Source of the DNA: Hyalella azteca
Lineage: Eukaryota > Arthropoda > Malacostraca > Amphipoda > Hyalellidae
DNA length: 64,000 nucleotides
Direction of reading: 5' to 3'
Assembly (NCBI RefSeq): GCF_000764305.2
Contig: NW_025942146.1
Location: forward strand, 1 to 64,000
Part shown: positions 1 through 11,985 of the stretch, piece after piece
Position numbering within the stretch: position 1 is the stretch's first letter
How the letters are laid out: each line of letters starts with the position of its first letter
Program-made: the position numbers and the translations under genes
The notes under the pieces: model-generated
Database searches by the model: none
The model's input: the letters and a program-made list of their open reading frames with translations, nothing else
What the model was told of the DNA's origin: nothing

Positions 1-514
1 TCTGTCCCGTTATTTTTTTCCCGGAATTTTCTCGTCTCGTTTCGTCTGTCCCGGTTCATTTCGAGAAAATTATTTCGAGACGCAGGAGTCTATAAATCAC
101 TCAGTGAAATTAAAGTATTTGTAAATGACGCTAGAATTAAGGACAGAGTGCAAATTGCTGGCGTTTTATCCAAGTCAAAGAGTTAAGATGGAATTCCAGC
201 ATACGAAACGATTGCTTCGAATGAATCGCTTTTGGATTGTAAAATCTTCAAATTGCAAAGTTTGTTTACATTTATTTTCTATTCAAGGATTTTCACATAT
301 ATGATGAATACCAATGATGTTGAATCATTTCAGTGCGTTTGAATGCTTCTCCACCAGCGAACTGCAAGCTAAGAAGACGATAACAAAGGTAAATGATCAA
401 ATCAGAAAATGCGTCCCACAACAAAAGGTAATCAAACATTTAACTCTCTTTTAACCAAGAGCAGTCAAATCCGGGTTTGAATAACCTGTTTTTTATTTAT
501 ATTCAATATATTCG
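1..514. other. no recognised feature
   Basis: AT-rich sequence with no convincing ORF. The first 60 bases are rich in TCTGTCCCG/TTTCGTC-like motifs of unknown nature. I see no gene here. Confidence 0.5.
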
Positions 515-762
515 TACCTTTTTATACTGGTCAGGTTTTGCGCACTTGACTTTTCAGTTCAAATAACACTATTAGCGGCAACGTTTGGTGCCCAGGGCGG
601 GTTTACATAGTTGAATGAACCGTATTTATTTAGGGTTTCCGAAAAGAAAAATACATTTTTATTAAACGTCACTTTGCTAAAATATTCTGAATAAACATCA
701 ACAAACTTAATAGAAGAAATGAAGGCATTATAAAGTGCAACGCTTGACCAATAGCCCTACAT
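515..762. repeat. left copy of a ~250-bp direct repeat
   Basis: This segment recurs almost unchanged at about 1564-1816, in the same orientation. Both copies start near a CGTACCTTTTTATACTGG motif and end at CAATAGCCCTACAT. They bracket the hAT-like repeat at 763-1560. The layout could be a segmental duplication, or terminal repeats of an unrecognised element. Confidence 0.7.
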
Positions 763-1560
763 CAGTGGTTCCCAAACTTTTTCAGGCAAGCGCCCCCTTT
801 GGCTCCCTAGTGAATTTTTAGCGCCCCCCCACAGACATGCGCCTCTTTCTTGAAATTTAGTACACTGCAATTTTAAAAGATAAAGGTTAAACACAAATGT
901 ATATTTCACAAATAGAACCCCATTTAGTGAACCAATATGTTCTTCAGCTCTTATAACTGTTTCAGCACTGGAAACCTAAGACGTCGCGTGCGAATTTACG
1001 GCTGGACTCGTGGCCGGTCTCACGACCAATCTCCAAATTAAATTATCAAACAATATCTCCCAAACTAATAAACGCAAATCTATGAAACTTGGAACACGTA
1101 TTCATCAGAATCTAACGGTGATGTTTAGCTCGTAATTTTTTTTAATTTTACCTTCTTTCGTGAGTTACGCGTATATTGCGAAACAGGGCAAAATTCGCAG
1201 TGATCAAAGAATTTCTCCCAAACTATTGAACAGATTTGAACGAAATTTTGAATATACATGCATTCCTAACTACCAAACGGTGATTTTTAAGCTTATAAAA
1301 AATTTTTCGGTTTTACCTTCGTTTGCGAGTTTTTTTTTTTCATTTCGCCGTCATTCTTGATTTCACACTTCCTTATAGCCTATTCGGCCCGTATAGCCGG
1401 GTAATTTGTCACTTAAATTCGCGGCGATCAAGAAATTTCTTCTAAACTACAGAACAGATTTCAACGAAACTTTGTATATAAATACCTAACCTCTCAACGG
1501 TGATGTTATAATATTCGATAGAATGTTCACCTACAATTTAAAGGAGTTTACGAAAGACAC
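763..1560 (+). mobile_element. hAT-like repeat element, copy 1
   Basis: It begins CAGTGGTTCCCAAACTTTTT, which resembles the terminal sequence of hAT (Charlie-type) transposons. The same sequence opens a second copy at 47273. Inside, a module of about 170 bp is repeated in degraded form about three times; each repeat has a 'bases of CAAACTATTGAACAG, then AACGGTGATGTTT' pattern. No transposase ORF is visible, so the element would be non-autonomous. The hAT assignment rests only on the terminus. Confidence 0.5.
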
Positions 1561-1563
1561 AAT

Positions 1564-1816
1564 CGTACCTTTTTATACTGGTCAGGTTTTGCGCACTTGA
1601 CTTTTCAGTTCAAATAACACTATTAGCGGCAACGGTTGGTGCCCAGGGCGGGTTTACATAGTTGAATGAACCGTATTTATTTAGGGTTTCCGAAAAGAAA
1701 AATACATTTTTATTAAACGTCACTTTTGCCAAAACATTCTGAATAAACATCAACAAACTTAATAGAAGAAATGAAGGCATGATAAAGTGCAACGCTTGAC
1801 CAATAGCCCTACATTA
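1564..1816. repeat. right copy of the ~250-bp direct repeat
   Basis: Near-identical to 515-762 and in the same orientation, directly after the hAT-like element. A 60-residue ORF on the minus strand across this copy is a by-product and has no recognisable domain. Confidence 0.7.
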
Positions 1817-2740
1817 GAGCAGCAATGACCAGAAGGTTCCACCTATATATGTTCGTATTCATGTAGTTTGGCATGATTGAATAGCCATATACTTTATTAC
1901 CCAGAAATTTTCATTTCTAAAAAAAATCTACTTTTTGATTCGATGAATTTGTATCCAAAAGTTAACTTAAGCAAGCTTACTCGATTTAACGTTAATGCAA
2001 ATACGTTTGGCTGTGCAATTTGAGTGATTGAGAATTTAATGGAATTATAGTTGAATTAATGCATTAATATCTTAATATTACTTGAACTTTCTGTCAAGGC
2101 ACGAAATTTGTGTTCGGTTTGTTGAGCAATCGCAATTATCATGAGACCACTTGAGTTTATATAATCATGAGATAAGATTAAACAGCCTCTAATTTCTTCA
2201 CTACTAAAAAGTATACAGCCTACAAATACAGAAGCGTTAAATTATTAGTAGAATAACATAATACGTTTTCTAATTAATTGCCAGATAAACTTTCGATTTA
2301 TATTAATGGAAATGCTTTTAAATCAAATTTTCGGGAAAAGGAACTGAAATGCAGACTGAATTATTACTTTAAATCAATTAATTGTGATGCACGTGAATGC
2401 AACAACAAATATCTCCTTGCCTCCATAGATACAGGTACTCACGCACTCTATGACAATGAGACAACAGTGCTGGCTAGATATAAAGTTTGCTGGATATTGA
2501 TTGTCAAATGGCTGATCAAATTATTCACGAACCAATTATTCTACGATTTATTATTTACAACTACGACAAAAAATGTATCGATGCCACAATTTTCCCAGAA
2601 TTTCCCACACGAAGAATATTTTAATCCCTATTAGCGAAATCATTTATAGTCTTCAGCAAGTAGTATGTCATTAGTAAAGTGAGTTAAACATCGTTCGGTG
2701 GATTGAATACTATTCTCGTACAATAACATTAAAGTCGGCG
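1817..2740. other. no recognised feature
   Basis: AT-rich intergenic sequence. A 118-codon plus-strand open frame at 2278-2634 starts at a non-ATG codon, has no recognisable domain and no convincing splice context, so I do not call it a gene. Confidence 0.4.
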
Positions 2741-2742
2741 AA

Positions 2743-2910
2743 ATGATCGGGTGGTTAATATTAAGAGCAACAAAATCGGATCTGGGAGTTATAGGTTCTA
2801 TCCCAGCTAGCTGTAAACTTTCGGTCAATATAAGCCAGGTGGTTAAGAGCAGACAGATAGGAGCAGCAAGTTGCGGGTTCGAAGTCCAAGCCAGCTATAC
2901 GGAAATATTG
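2743..2910 (+). repeat. tRNA-derived SINE-like sequence (dimeric)
   Basis: Two tandem tRNA-like modules are visible. Each has an A-box-like segment (GATCGGGTGGTTAA, then GCCAGGTGGTTAAGAGCA) followed by a B-box-like segment (AGGTTCTATCCC, then GGGTTCGAAGTCC). Neither folds into a clean tRNA with an intact anticodon arm by eye, so a tRNA-derived SINE is more likely than a functional tRNA. Confidence 0.5.
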
Positions 2911-2929
2911 CGATGTTTCGAACGATGAA

Positions 2930-4390
2930 TCTATAACTACAAGTCCGATTTGGCCTGATCGACATTGACACCACTTTCACTAATATCACTCAGCCACAAA
3001 TTGTTACAGGCAACTCTCGATAAATTTCCCAATTCACTATACCCAAGACAGTTGAGTTATGATGCTGAATCATATATCGATAAAAACGCTTTTATTTTAA
3101 GTGCAATTTAGTGAAAACAGCGGTATTTGGAGACATTTACATCAGAACTGATGTTTCCTGCCGATTTTCTGGTTCAAAGAACAGTTATAGCTGCCATTTG
3201 ATCATAACCATGTTTTTCGACACAAATAAGATTAACGAAGTTTAATGCATCCTCAGAAAAAGGCTCGAATCTTGGACAAGTGACAATTAACTCTCTTTAC
3301 CAGATCATCCGCTCCTCGTGGCATTGACAGGATGAAGTATCTTGCAACAAATTTGTACCCATATGGTAATGACCGTAACTGTAGATATTGATAAGTGCAA
3401 CGACCACCACTACAGTTAGTTAGTTTAGTGGCCACATGTTTACTAGCACTTCAGCTATTTAGCCACCTCGCACAGACAGTCAAGATGGGCATCACCAAAG
3501 AGGTGGAAGGTCTCAGTTATCGAAAGTTTCTCAAATCAAAAATTGTTCATCACACACAAGGGGCGGAAGGTCTCAGATGTCCAGCCCGCTGAAGCTGGCT
3601 CGAAAGAAGCAGCGTTAGCGTCTCAAAGAGACGAAGTGACAAGGAGGGACAGGTGAAAAGCAACAGAAGGCTCAGGGTCTTATTTAAGAGTAAAATTTGT
3701 GGCCTACGGCTGCGCCCCCCCCCCATCCCCTCGTGAAACAATCAGTTCTTCATGCAATTAGCTATTTGGTAGGGCAATTTGAATTTTGACATTTCAATGT
3801 GGTTTCAAGAGCGTTTAATTGAAATTTAATTTTAGCTGCAAAAACTACGTACACAGATATATTGGCTTCACCTGGACCCTAAACAACTGTTGAATAATTA
3901 TTTGCTAATATAAATGATCTGTCATTACGATTATTCGGATCTTTCATTATAATTTTATATCTAACTGGATGAACTAAGAAAGGCATGATATGTTAACTAA
4001 TCAGGCGTTAGTTAGAAACGATTTGCAACAGCTGTCAGAGGCCACCAACCTGCGTTGTACAGAAAAAATATTAAATAAAAAATACATTAACTTATTGTAC
4101 TAATTTCTAGCTGATCTTGAATGATAAAAATAATTACCTAATAATACTTATTAACGGCTAATACTAATTTTAATTGCATGTTGGCAGAATGCAGCAGAGA
4201 CCTGGTTATTTCCAGGGACTGTACTCGCCTGCAGTGGTATTATATGGTGATTTTAAACATACTACATATTTATTTGTTATATTTGTGAAGATGATATGAA
4301 ATAAATGATATTTATAAAACTTAGCCACAAAAGTGTCTTTTCATAAAATTATGATGTAAAAAGTTAGGTTCAATAATTTTTAATTCGTTA
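2930..4390. other. no recognised gene
   Basis: Short ORFs only. A 38-bp motif around GGTGGAAGGTCTCAG recurs at about 3500 and 3562 (GGCGGAAGGTCTCAG). A short G/C tract lies near 3710-3730. Nothing here supports a gene. Confidence 0.4.
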
Positions 4391-4399
4391 TACTATCGA

Positions 4400-4485
4400 C
4401 TTCACCGTGTCTTAGAGGGTTTAGGCTTCGCGCACGAGCTGGAGGTTCCGGGTTCGATCCCGATTAAGGTTGAGGGCGCTTTTAA
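4400..4485 (+). repeat. tRNA-like SINE fragment
   Basis: Contains a perfect B-box-like GGGTTCGATCCCG preceded by a weak A-box-like TAGAGGGTTTAGGC. It reads as a SINE head or tRNA pseudogene. The remaining tRNA arms are not convincing. Confidence 0.35.
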
Positions 4486-4489
4486 CGGA

Positions 4490-5060
4490 GAATTAAATGT
4501 GAGGGAAAATATTGGTTTTAAAGAGTATAGTATATACGTATATTCATCAAATGTAACTCACTGTAATACAATGCCCAAATAATGTGACTGTCTTGTATAA
4601 TTATATCTGGTCATAAACGAATATGATATCAACATTTTTGTCTAATTTTCAAAACCAACCTTTTATCAAGCGTTTTCAACTCGATCATTCCAACGTTGAA
4701 ATAACGTTTGCATACTACTAATAATACTAGTGACATAATTTCAATCTTGAAATCTAAAGTCAACACAACTTTGCATGAATGATTTTGCTTCAAATTTCGT
4801 TCTGGACTAGTATTCAACTTAATTCTAACGTCGCGAATGGTGGTTGTTTCAACGTTGATTCATTCAAGAAATGCCTGCTGGGTTAGCTTCCACGTTAGTC
4901 ATGGAGAAATCTGGCCAAGAGGGCAATTTTCAGGAGACAAGTCAAGAACATTACAAAAATCGGTGACATGTCAAACTTGGCCTAATTATTCAACGCCGCC
5001 ACAAATATACTATATACTAGAACACATGGACATAGTCAAATTGATCATATTGAAAATACA
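4490..5060. other. no recognised gene (3' flank of the receptor gene)
   Basis: AT-rich sequence downstream of the last receptor exon on the minus strand. No ORF or repeat of note was seen. Confidence 0.4.
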
Positions 5061-5063
5061 TCA

Positions 5064-5069
5064 TTTAAT
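5064..5069 (-). promoter_or_regulatory. candidate poly(A) signal ATTAAA
   Basis: On the minus strand this reads ATTAAA, about 93 nt past the TGA that ends the last predicted receptor exon. ATTAAA is the commonest variant of the canonical hexamer. In an AT-rich region a chance match is possible, so this only mildly supports a 3' end here. Confidence 0.3.
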
Positions 5070-5161
5070 TGGCGGCGCATGTACAGTTCTGTGATTGGAT
5101 CTCTTGCGAATAGGGCTCATACAGCGTGCTCTCCTACAGTTAGGCCTTCTGCAATTGAACC

Positions 5162-5231
5162 TCATTGGGCACCGCTGGTCCCCCCAGAGGGCAGCTTGTC
5201 CGTGATGTGGAGCCAAACCACCCCTTCCTTT
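5162..5231 (-). CDS. HEPN-NACHT-LRR receptor, predicted last exon (E7)
   Basis: A strong acceptor (GCTGCATTCCCACAG) is followed by one base and an open frame that reads VVWLHITDKLPSG, then a TGA after 22 codons. The single leading base fits the phase-2 donor of the previous exon at 12062. The strand pattern L-x-I-T-D-K-L-P resembles a leucine-rich-repeat edge. A phase-consistent splice to this exon crosses the Polinton at 5722-11985, so that element lies inside this intron. With all seven exons joined, the coding length is an exact multiple of three. The exon is short, so evidence from it alone is limited. Confidence 0.5.
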
Positions 5232-5309
5232 CTGTGGGAATGCAGCAGCGTTACTACCCACTAGGCAATGAATATCCTGAGTGACAAATGACATATTATT
5301 ACAGCAGCC

Positions 5310-5665
5310 GACATCTTACGTAGGCCTGAGCCATAAGATTGGCCGCCATTTGAATGTACGGGCCGTCAGGATGGACAGCAATTTCAAGTGGCCCTTTGAC
5401 ATATGATTCACCATATCTGAATGGGTGATCCATCAGGATCAGCCGCCATTATGAGTGGCCCTCCTTCATTTGATTCGCTGCCCTCTGACCGGGGACTGTC
5501 CGCCATGATTGATCGCCATTTTAAGTGGACCTCCTTAATATGATAGGCCGCCATCTGAGTAAGTTGTCCATCAGTACTCTCCCACATTTGAGTGGCTTTT
5601 TGTCATATAAATCGCAGCCATCTACGTGGAAAATCCATCAGGATCGGCCGCTATTTCGCTTCATT
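5310..5665. repeat. minisatellite in receptor intron 6
   Basis: Degenerate tandem units built around GCCGCCATTTGAGTGG and CCTCCTTCATATGATT. They lie directly upstream (minus-strand sense) of the acceptor of E7. This family is not seen elsewhere in the window. Confidence 0.65.
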
Positions 5666-5715
5666 TTGCGATGGACTTTATAATCGCACTTTCAACATCG
5701 GTACAATATATATAG

Positions 5716-5721
5716 TCTATA
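5716..5721. repeat. target-site duplication (left) of the Polinton-like element
   Basis: TCTATA here pairs with TCTATC at 11986-11991, a 6-bp duplication with one mismatch. Six bases is the known target-duplication length of Polintons/Mavericks. Confidence 0.6.
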
Positions 5722-6080
5722 AGTAGTTATAACCGAGCTTATGATCACAATCTGCCTAAATAGCTTAATGGATTACCGATCATTTACCCACCGATCTTAT
5801 TTCGAATCTCGACCGTCAAATTGACCAATTACCCCCGAATGAAACCTGATCATTTACTTAAAATCTTACCCCGAATCTTGACCATCAAAATTGATCAATT
5901 ACACCCAAATAAAACCTGGTCATTTACACATAATTTTAATTTTTATTTAGAAACTTGGCCATCAAAAATTTGAGCTCTGTCTTCCGATTGAAAACCTGTA
6001 CATTAACCCACAATCTTACCCCGAATCTTGACCACTAAAATCATGAGTTAACGACCATTTACTCCGATTGATCGAGCACT
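5722..6080 (+). repeat. Polinton left terminal inverted repeat
   Basis: It starts AGTAGTTATAACCGAGC and is matched in inverted form by 11636-11985. The internal part is itself repetitive, with units around 'GACCATC..AATTGATCAATTAC..AAACCTGGTCATTTAC'. An AG start, length of a few hundred bases and internal tandem structure all fit Polinton TIRs. Confidence 0.75.
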
Positions 6081-6889
6081 TTTTAACCGAGAAAACCTGG
6101 GGCGGCTGTCGAAAATACTTCTGTGGAATATATAATTGATTTAAATTTCTAAAATTCTTTCCAGAACCTGGGTGCTCATCTTTATCAATCAACACAAAGC
6201 GATAAGGTACTTTATACGTTTCATTACAAAAATTCTTCGAACCCGGCAAAGGGCATATCACAAGCAATGTAAACACTGTGAATATTCTTCATATCGATGA
6301 AAGGTAACTCGGATAGAATTAATAAATTTGAATTCGTTCTAATTCGTTCTACCCGCAAACTATTTTCTCACCTATAATTGTCTCACTAGTTTATCCTCAA
6401 TACCCATTTATATATTTTGTACTTTGTCATCGAGTGCTACCTGCAAACTGATGATTTTCTCATCAATTTGCTTAATTAGTTTTTCTTCAACATGCAATTC
6501 CAAATTCTTGACTTTGCCGTCGAAAGCTGACTGCAAACTGAAATTTTCTCATCGAACTGTTTAAATAGTTTTTTTTTAGAAGAATCGACTTATTTCATAT
6601 ATATATATATTTATATATAGCTTCAAGTGATGACTCTAAAAATTTCTAACCTAGATAAGTATTAGAAAACTCAACTCGTAAGTCTTCTCCCAGGGTTGTA
6701 ATAATTAAATTGAAATGTGGGATGTTCAGTTCGAAGAGTTTCGATTAAAGTTTTCAGAGACTCGAAGGGAAATACTTCAATTGAATCTTCCTCACCATCT
6801 TTGCAAGTTGATGAACGATTCAAATTAATAGAATAGATATAATGCTAGCGTATTAATACCGTCTGCCAATATATATAAGTCTTAATAAT

Positions 6890-9800
6890 CCCTCAAAGTC
6901 AAATCTTCATAGAAGTCATCGGTTTGGATTTTATAAGAGTGAGTTGGTAACTGTGAGCAATAGCTTTGTTCCGCTACCATATATTTTTACAATTTTAATG
7001 AAAGTCTCCATCAAAGTCCCGCTTATATCCAGTATGCTCATCCCTATACATTGATAGGTTTAATCGAACTTTAGCTTATGTTCTCTGAGTGTGACATGCT
7101 ATCAAGTTTTCCGAGAATATTTTGAATCCTTTGAAATTGGGTTTATTAACTAATTTTCTCAATTCGTTTTTAGTCTTAACCAAATAAACTTCGACTCGGT
7201 TTCTAATGTTCTCCACTGTATTTCCGGATACAGAATTATTCATTAGCTTGAAGAAATCTCTATCAAAATCCGATTTTACGTGTTGACGCATTTCAGTATT
7301 CAGATCTATATATGACTTCATCCATTGACTTTCATCGAATTCTAATACTCTATGAATCTTCTCTAGTTTCAATACAAGTTTCTTATGGTTTTAAATTACT
7401 GCAATGGATTGCATATTTTTCACGCTTAGGAAGATTAGGTACTAACTTATGAACATCCCCTTTTTAAATATTTTCAAGAGCTATTGGTAAATCATTGATT
7501 GTTATGCAGTTCTTTTTGATAGCTAGAGTCAACTTCGAGAACGTAGCCTTTATTATATTTGAATGGTTCATTTTCTTTCAACCATCTAAGGTTTCCTGTT
7601 GCAGGCTCTATGACATTGCCCAACCATGTAAATTATTTGCGTCCTTGCATGATATATAATTAATCGGTTTTTGAGGATCAGACCTCTCAGGAATATAACT
7701 GTTATTTGCTTTAGCATATCTTGTAGAAATCATTGGAACACCACCTCGAACAGCTTTCTCAAAGAATAGTATCATATCAGGATCGTTTAGCAAGAGCGTT
7801 TTACTAAGTAATCCGGAGCTGTAAAATAATATGCTAAATCTAATTTGTGTGTTTTCAAACAGTTATTTCTAAAGTTCTCAAACACTTCACCTAATAACAA
7901 GGTGTCGACTTTGAGATCGAGATTATGATAATCTTTGAATGTTTTGCATTTGAATACATTCCAAACCTCTTTAGTATGTTCATATTCTTTCTCTGATATA
8001 TTCTTATCATTTAATTTCTTATGGATTTCATCCTTCAATTCTGAAATAATTGAATACATTGTATCATAGGTATCTTTGTAATCGTATAGATATATACCGT
8101 TGTTTTGTATCAATTTAACTTTTCATTATTAGGGAAATGTCTTTTCAATTCCACATGCTCCATTAAATTTTTTGATAATGCATCCAACGATGAAGACATG
8201 TATCTGAGAGTGACTAAGAATCTTAAGTCTCTTGTTATATCTCGCTCCCTCCCAGTTTTTTTTTATCTATATAGGTCCCGACTTTGATGGTCTGTGTGAA
8301 ACTTATGTATTTCTGATCATTTATTTTACCACACACTTTACCTAGATCTTTAATTAACAGATTTTAATCATTATTGAAGCAGTTAAGCATAATCACTGGA
8401 ATAATATTAGGATTTCTAATTTTAAAATTGCACCTGAGATGTGCTGGACCTCTATATGGGTTTCCCGTTAGGTGGTTGTGATCTCAAACCTTTGGATTTC
8501 TTTAGTAAACACTTCATGGCAGACATAGAAAACTGTAGCATTTCTGTGATCGTGATATTTTTCGGTTGGTAAGATCATCTTTTTCGTAAATTGATTTGAT
8601 AATTCATACACACGTTTGGTTTCTGCTTCTAGATATTTTACAAATATTTCCGAGGCATCTTCACCATTATACAACTCCAACTTGGAATGCCTATCTTCTT
8701 CGCATTTATTATATCAACAGAAACTTTTATGCTCTGATTTTGAATATTCCGCGTATAATTCGACTTTAGGTTTGGTTGACTTGCATCAACATACCAAAGT
8801 CGATTCAAATAAGCGTAAATTACAAAGGGATGCTTGATAGTCTTTTGAAAGGCCATGAATTTCAGTTTCTCATCACTAAAAACATATATGACGCGTGTGT
8901 GAACAGAGCAATTATTTTATGTCTTTTCAAGTAGGTCTTCGCGTATAAATGCATGTTGGCAGTATGGACATACATATATAGTTCTATGACTCGCCTTATG
9001 AATAAATGGACTTAAGACGTCATCAAAACGTAACTATTTCCATTCTCATTTGTTAACAATAATGAAACCACATCTTTATTTTTAGTTTTAATTTTTCGGA
9101 GTGGACATAGCTCCAAACAATAACTCAAGCTATATACATTTATAGGAATATTGTTCATTTTTTAGAATTTATCGATGTCTCTAATTCTCATAGGGAATTT
9201 GGTATCTGCGGAATTCAACTCTTCAGCTTTCATCTTTAATATTTTCGTAATTCTGTTAACATTTTTAACGCATTTTCTCATCTATGGAAAAAAGCGCTAT
9301 TGTGCTCGTTATGTCCGTCTGTCTGTCTGTTTGTCCGTGACTTCATGTTTTCGTCGACGAGAAAATGCGCTTTCCGTCACTCAATTAATGCAGTGAGTAA
9401 TGAGTTATATTTTTGCATCTCTGCATAAGTGACGCGCAACCGTCCACATTAAGCACATGTTATCTTGGTTTTTAATGTTATTTAAGTTATATTTAGGATG
9501 TCTCAATTTTTTGGTAATTCAATATAGCTAGAACCTCGTAAAGGTTTTTGTATTCAGTATGCAACAATTTTTATTGTGAAGTTTAGTAACTTGTTTAATA
9601 TCCATGCAGAAGAGTTGTTCGTAAATACTTCGATTCTATGTATCAGATTGTAATATAGGTAGCCCTTTATTTGTATTTAAATTTATGTGAATCCTTGAAA
9701 GTTCTATAAACCTGTTTGAATTGAATCAAGCGGTATTATGGATTTTCTCTCTTCCTAATTTGAATTTATGAAACTCGACTTGCAAATTCATCTGTAATTT

Positions 9801-9992
9801 AATATTATCAAATTTTGACTTTTTATTTACTTCAATAATTTCAGATGTTATATTGTTGAGAAATAACTTCGGATCGATCGTTCTCATTTCATGATAAATA
9901 TGTTTCGAGCAATCATCATTAACAGCCGTCTTAATTTCACCTCGTATGCATTCAAATTTATTTTTAAAATGTACATCTGAGTTTTCATGCAC
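6890..9992 (-). pseudogene. Polinton-type DNA polymerase B, broken
   Basis: Recognisable pieces run in order on the minus strand: an N-terminal region (9992-9726), HPFVIYA exonuclease I-type segment (8856-8640), a cysteine-bearing linker (8680-8468), YRGPAHLRCN-type exonuclease segment (about 8450), DYHNLDLKVDTLLL segment (8113-7787), DANNLHGWAM, which matches the palm motif A region (7793-7608), and FFKLMNNSVSGNTVENIRNR, which matches the KxNS motif B region (7372-7076). The segment where family members carry the DTDS catalytic motif (6941-6960) reads VTNS in that frame, so both aspartates are lost. Several frameshifts and stops separate the pieces, and a repeat is inserted at 9265-9425. In intact elements this enzyme copies the element from a protein primer. 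Confidence 0.8.
9265..9425 (-). repeat. repeat fragment inserted in the Polinton
   Basis: The inverse of the 3' part of the hAT-like repeat at about 48140-48290. The two share the GTCCGTCTGTCTGTCTGT-type tract, the GTCGACGAGAAAATGCGC segment and the terminal GCATTTTCTCAT. It interrupts the polymerase pseudogene between its N-terminal and exonuclease parts. Confidence 0.6.
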
Positions 9993-10364
9993 TCCAATAT
10001 CGTGCGCTTCTAAATTATAGAGATTACGATAAAAGAAAGAGCTGGCTAATATGCAATCATTTAGACATTTTATTTTAAGTTTTGAACTTTACGATTGCAA
10101 ATTATACATCCTATCTTTGAATTAAAGTATTCATTTGATATGATCGAACTGTTAATTGCTTTACGATGCTTTTGAGTTCTTATATATGTTTGTTCAGGTT
10201 TTAAATACTGTGTTACAAACTTTGCAATGATTCATGCCAACAATATTTGCTTTGGATTTATTAAAATGTTAATCCAAAGACTTTTCACATTAAATGTATA
10301 ATTTTTCAGCAAGACTTACACTAGTAGATTGCTCGACTCTTATTTTCCTTAATAAATTTATCCA

Positions 10365-10545
10365 AAGGATTTTTGTACTCATGTGTTTTTTGACATGATT
10401 TACATTGCATGATTCATCAGCTCTCATTTTATATAGAAAATTAACACATGATCCAAAGGATTTTTGTACTCATGTGTTTTTTGACATGATTTACATTGCA
10501 TGATTATCAGCTCTCATTTTATATAGAAAATTAACACATGGAAGA
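10365..10545. repeat. ~90-bp direct tandem duplication
   Basis: The stretch from GATCCAAAGGATTTTTGTAC to GAAAATTAACACATG occurs twice in a row with only a one-base indel, which points to a recent local duplication in non-coding Polinton sequence. Confidence 0.8.
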
Positions 10546-11084
10546 AATTCTGTTAATCTAATACATTTATTTGTCCACAATAATTGCGAATAAAACATTG
10601 AATTGATAAGATCATTTTACTGATTGGATGAAGTAATGCATGCTCCGACTATGAGGAAGTTAGCGGTGCTTGCAGTGGGAAAAACTAAGTGGATGATGAC
10701 TTAGAAAGCTCTACTTCCAAGTCAGTGATTGCATTACATCACATCCACTGATTCATCCTGAAATCATCCTGATTTTATAATAAATTAGAAATCAGTTATT
10801 ATGGAATAGTTGATATAGAGATATTTATAAGTTCATATATTTTTGATATTTATGAGTTAATTTACCCAGGCATAACAAATGATTAACGAATGAGATACTC
10901 GTGGGGGTACGTCGCTTCCAAACAATTATGCATTCAAATTTCTATGGAAAGGAGCTTTCATGCTAGGCGTGCGGTGTGCGCATAGTCAATCACCGACAGC
11001 GTTGTCGCCACTGGCGCACGCTTCACCCTCTACTTCCATCAGTTGTGCGCGGTGAGCGGCACTGTGTGCATCGTTAATCACCAC

Positions 11085-11250
11085 CCCACAGCTCCTTCCA
11101 CATCTACGCCCCGTAGATCCTCCCATGTCTCATCCCACTGACGTAAGACCTGGAAAACCCTCAGGAGATGTTTGGGATCGAACCCTGGGGTAGCGACTAC
11201 GAAGACGCATAGCCAGCCACTCGACTATCGAGGCGATGTCGAGTTAAAGT
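11085..11250 (-). repeat. tRNA-derived SINE
   Basis: On the minus strand the head reads GCCTCGATAGTCGAGTGGC (A box) and, about 40 nt later, GGGTTCGATCCC (B box), followed by a non-tRNA body. It is nested in the Polinton. Confidence 0.55.
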
Positions 11251-11635
11251 AAAATCTGGCTTTTCTATTACCTACTGTTTGTTAATACAGAATTTTCAGA
11301 TATTACAAGCAAACTAAATGAGTTCGATAGCCCATAAAAAGGCTTTAATGGGTGTAAAACTGTCGTTGTAGGAGAGAGAGCGGTGGTAATACTGCGATAA
11401 ATGAATGAGTCACAGCTGAAAATACAGTACATTTATGAGCAGTATCAAAAGAAAATGAAGTGCAGTTCTGAATTAAGTAGGGTAGGTAACTATGCTAAAC
11501 TGAGGCGCTGTTCAATCATAGTTGAGTAAGCTAGGTTATGGGCAGTAGTTCTGCTTACCCAGGTTAAGATACCGGGTTTTTAATAACGAAAAGTTCATAA
11601 AATTTACTAACAACGGTGATCCAAAAATATTGTGA

Positions 11636-11985
11636 GTGCTCGGTCAATCGGGGTAAATGGTCGTTAACTCATGATTTTAGTGTAAGATTCGGGGTAAGAT
11701 TGTTGTAAATGGTCAGGTTTTTGATCTGAAGACAGTGCTCAAATTTTTGATGGCCAAGATTCTAAATAAAATTGCGGTTAAATGACCAGGTTTTATTCGG
11801 GAGTAATTAATCCAGTTTTATGGTCAAGATTCGGGGTGAGATTTTGGGTAAATGACCAGGTTTTATTCTGTGGTAATTGATCAATTTTTATGGTCGAGAT
11901 TCGAAATAAGATTGTGGGTAAGTGATCGGTAACCTGTTAAGCTGTTTATGCAGATTGTGATCATAAGCTCGGTTCAGTAACTACT
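11636..11985 (-). repeat. Polinton right terminal inverted repeat
   Basis: Inverted counterpart of 5722-6080. It ends ...GGTTCAGTAACTACT against the target duplication TCTATC. Divergence between the arms is visible but modest, mostly in the number and spacing of internal sub-repeats. Confidence 0.75.

Larger units (their letters stand above)
5722..11985 (-). mobile_element. Polinton/Maverick-like element, internally deleted
   Basis: A 6.26-kb element with about 350-bp TIRs, a 6-bp near-perfect target duplication and a decayed protein-primed-type DNA polymerase B on the minus strand. Full Polintons are usually 15-20 kb and also carry a retroviral-like integrase, a packaging ATPase, a protease and capsid genes; I see none of these. 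It is thus a deleted or non-autonomous derivative. It sits within intron 6 of the receptor gene and carries its own later insertions: a repeat at 9265-9425, a 90-bp tandem duplication at 10365-10540 and a SINE near 11.1-11.25 kb. Confidence 0.75.

Noticed and set aside
2278..2634. 118-codon plus-strand ORF as a gene
   Set aside because: It starts at a non-ATG codon, has low-complexity composition, no recognisable domain and no splice context.
8105..9396. Plus-strand ORFs at 8105, 8616 and 9175
   Set aside because: They are antisense to, or within insertions in, the Polinton polymerase pseudogene and have no domain of their own.
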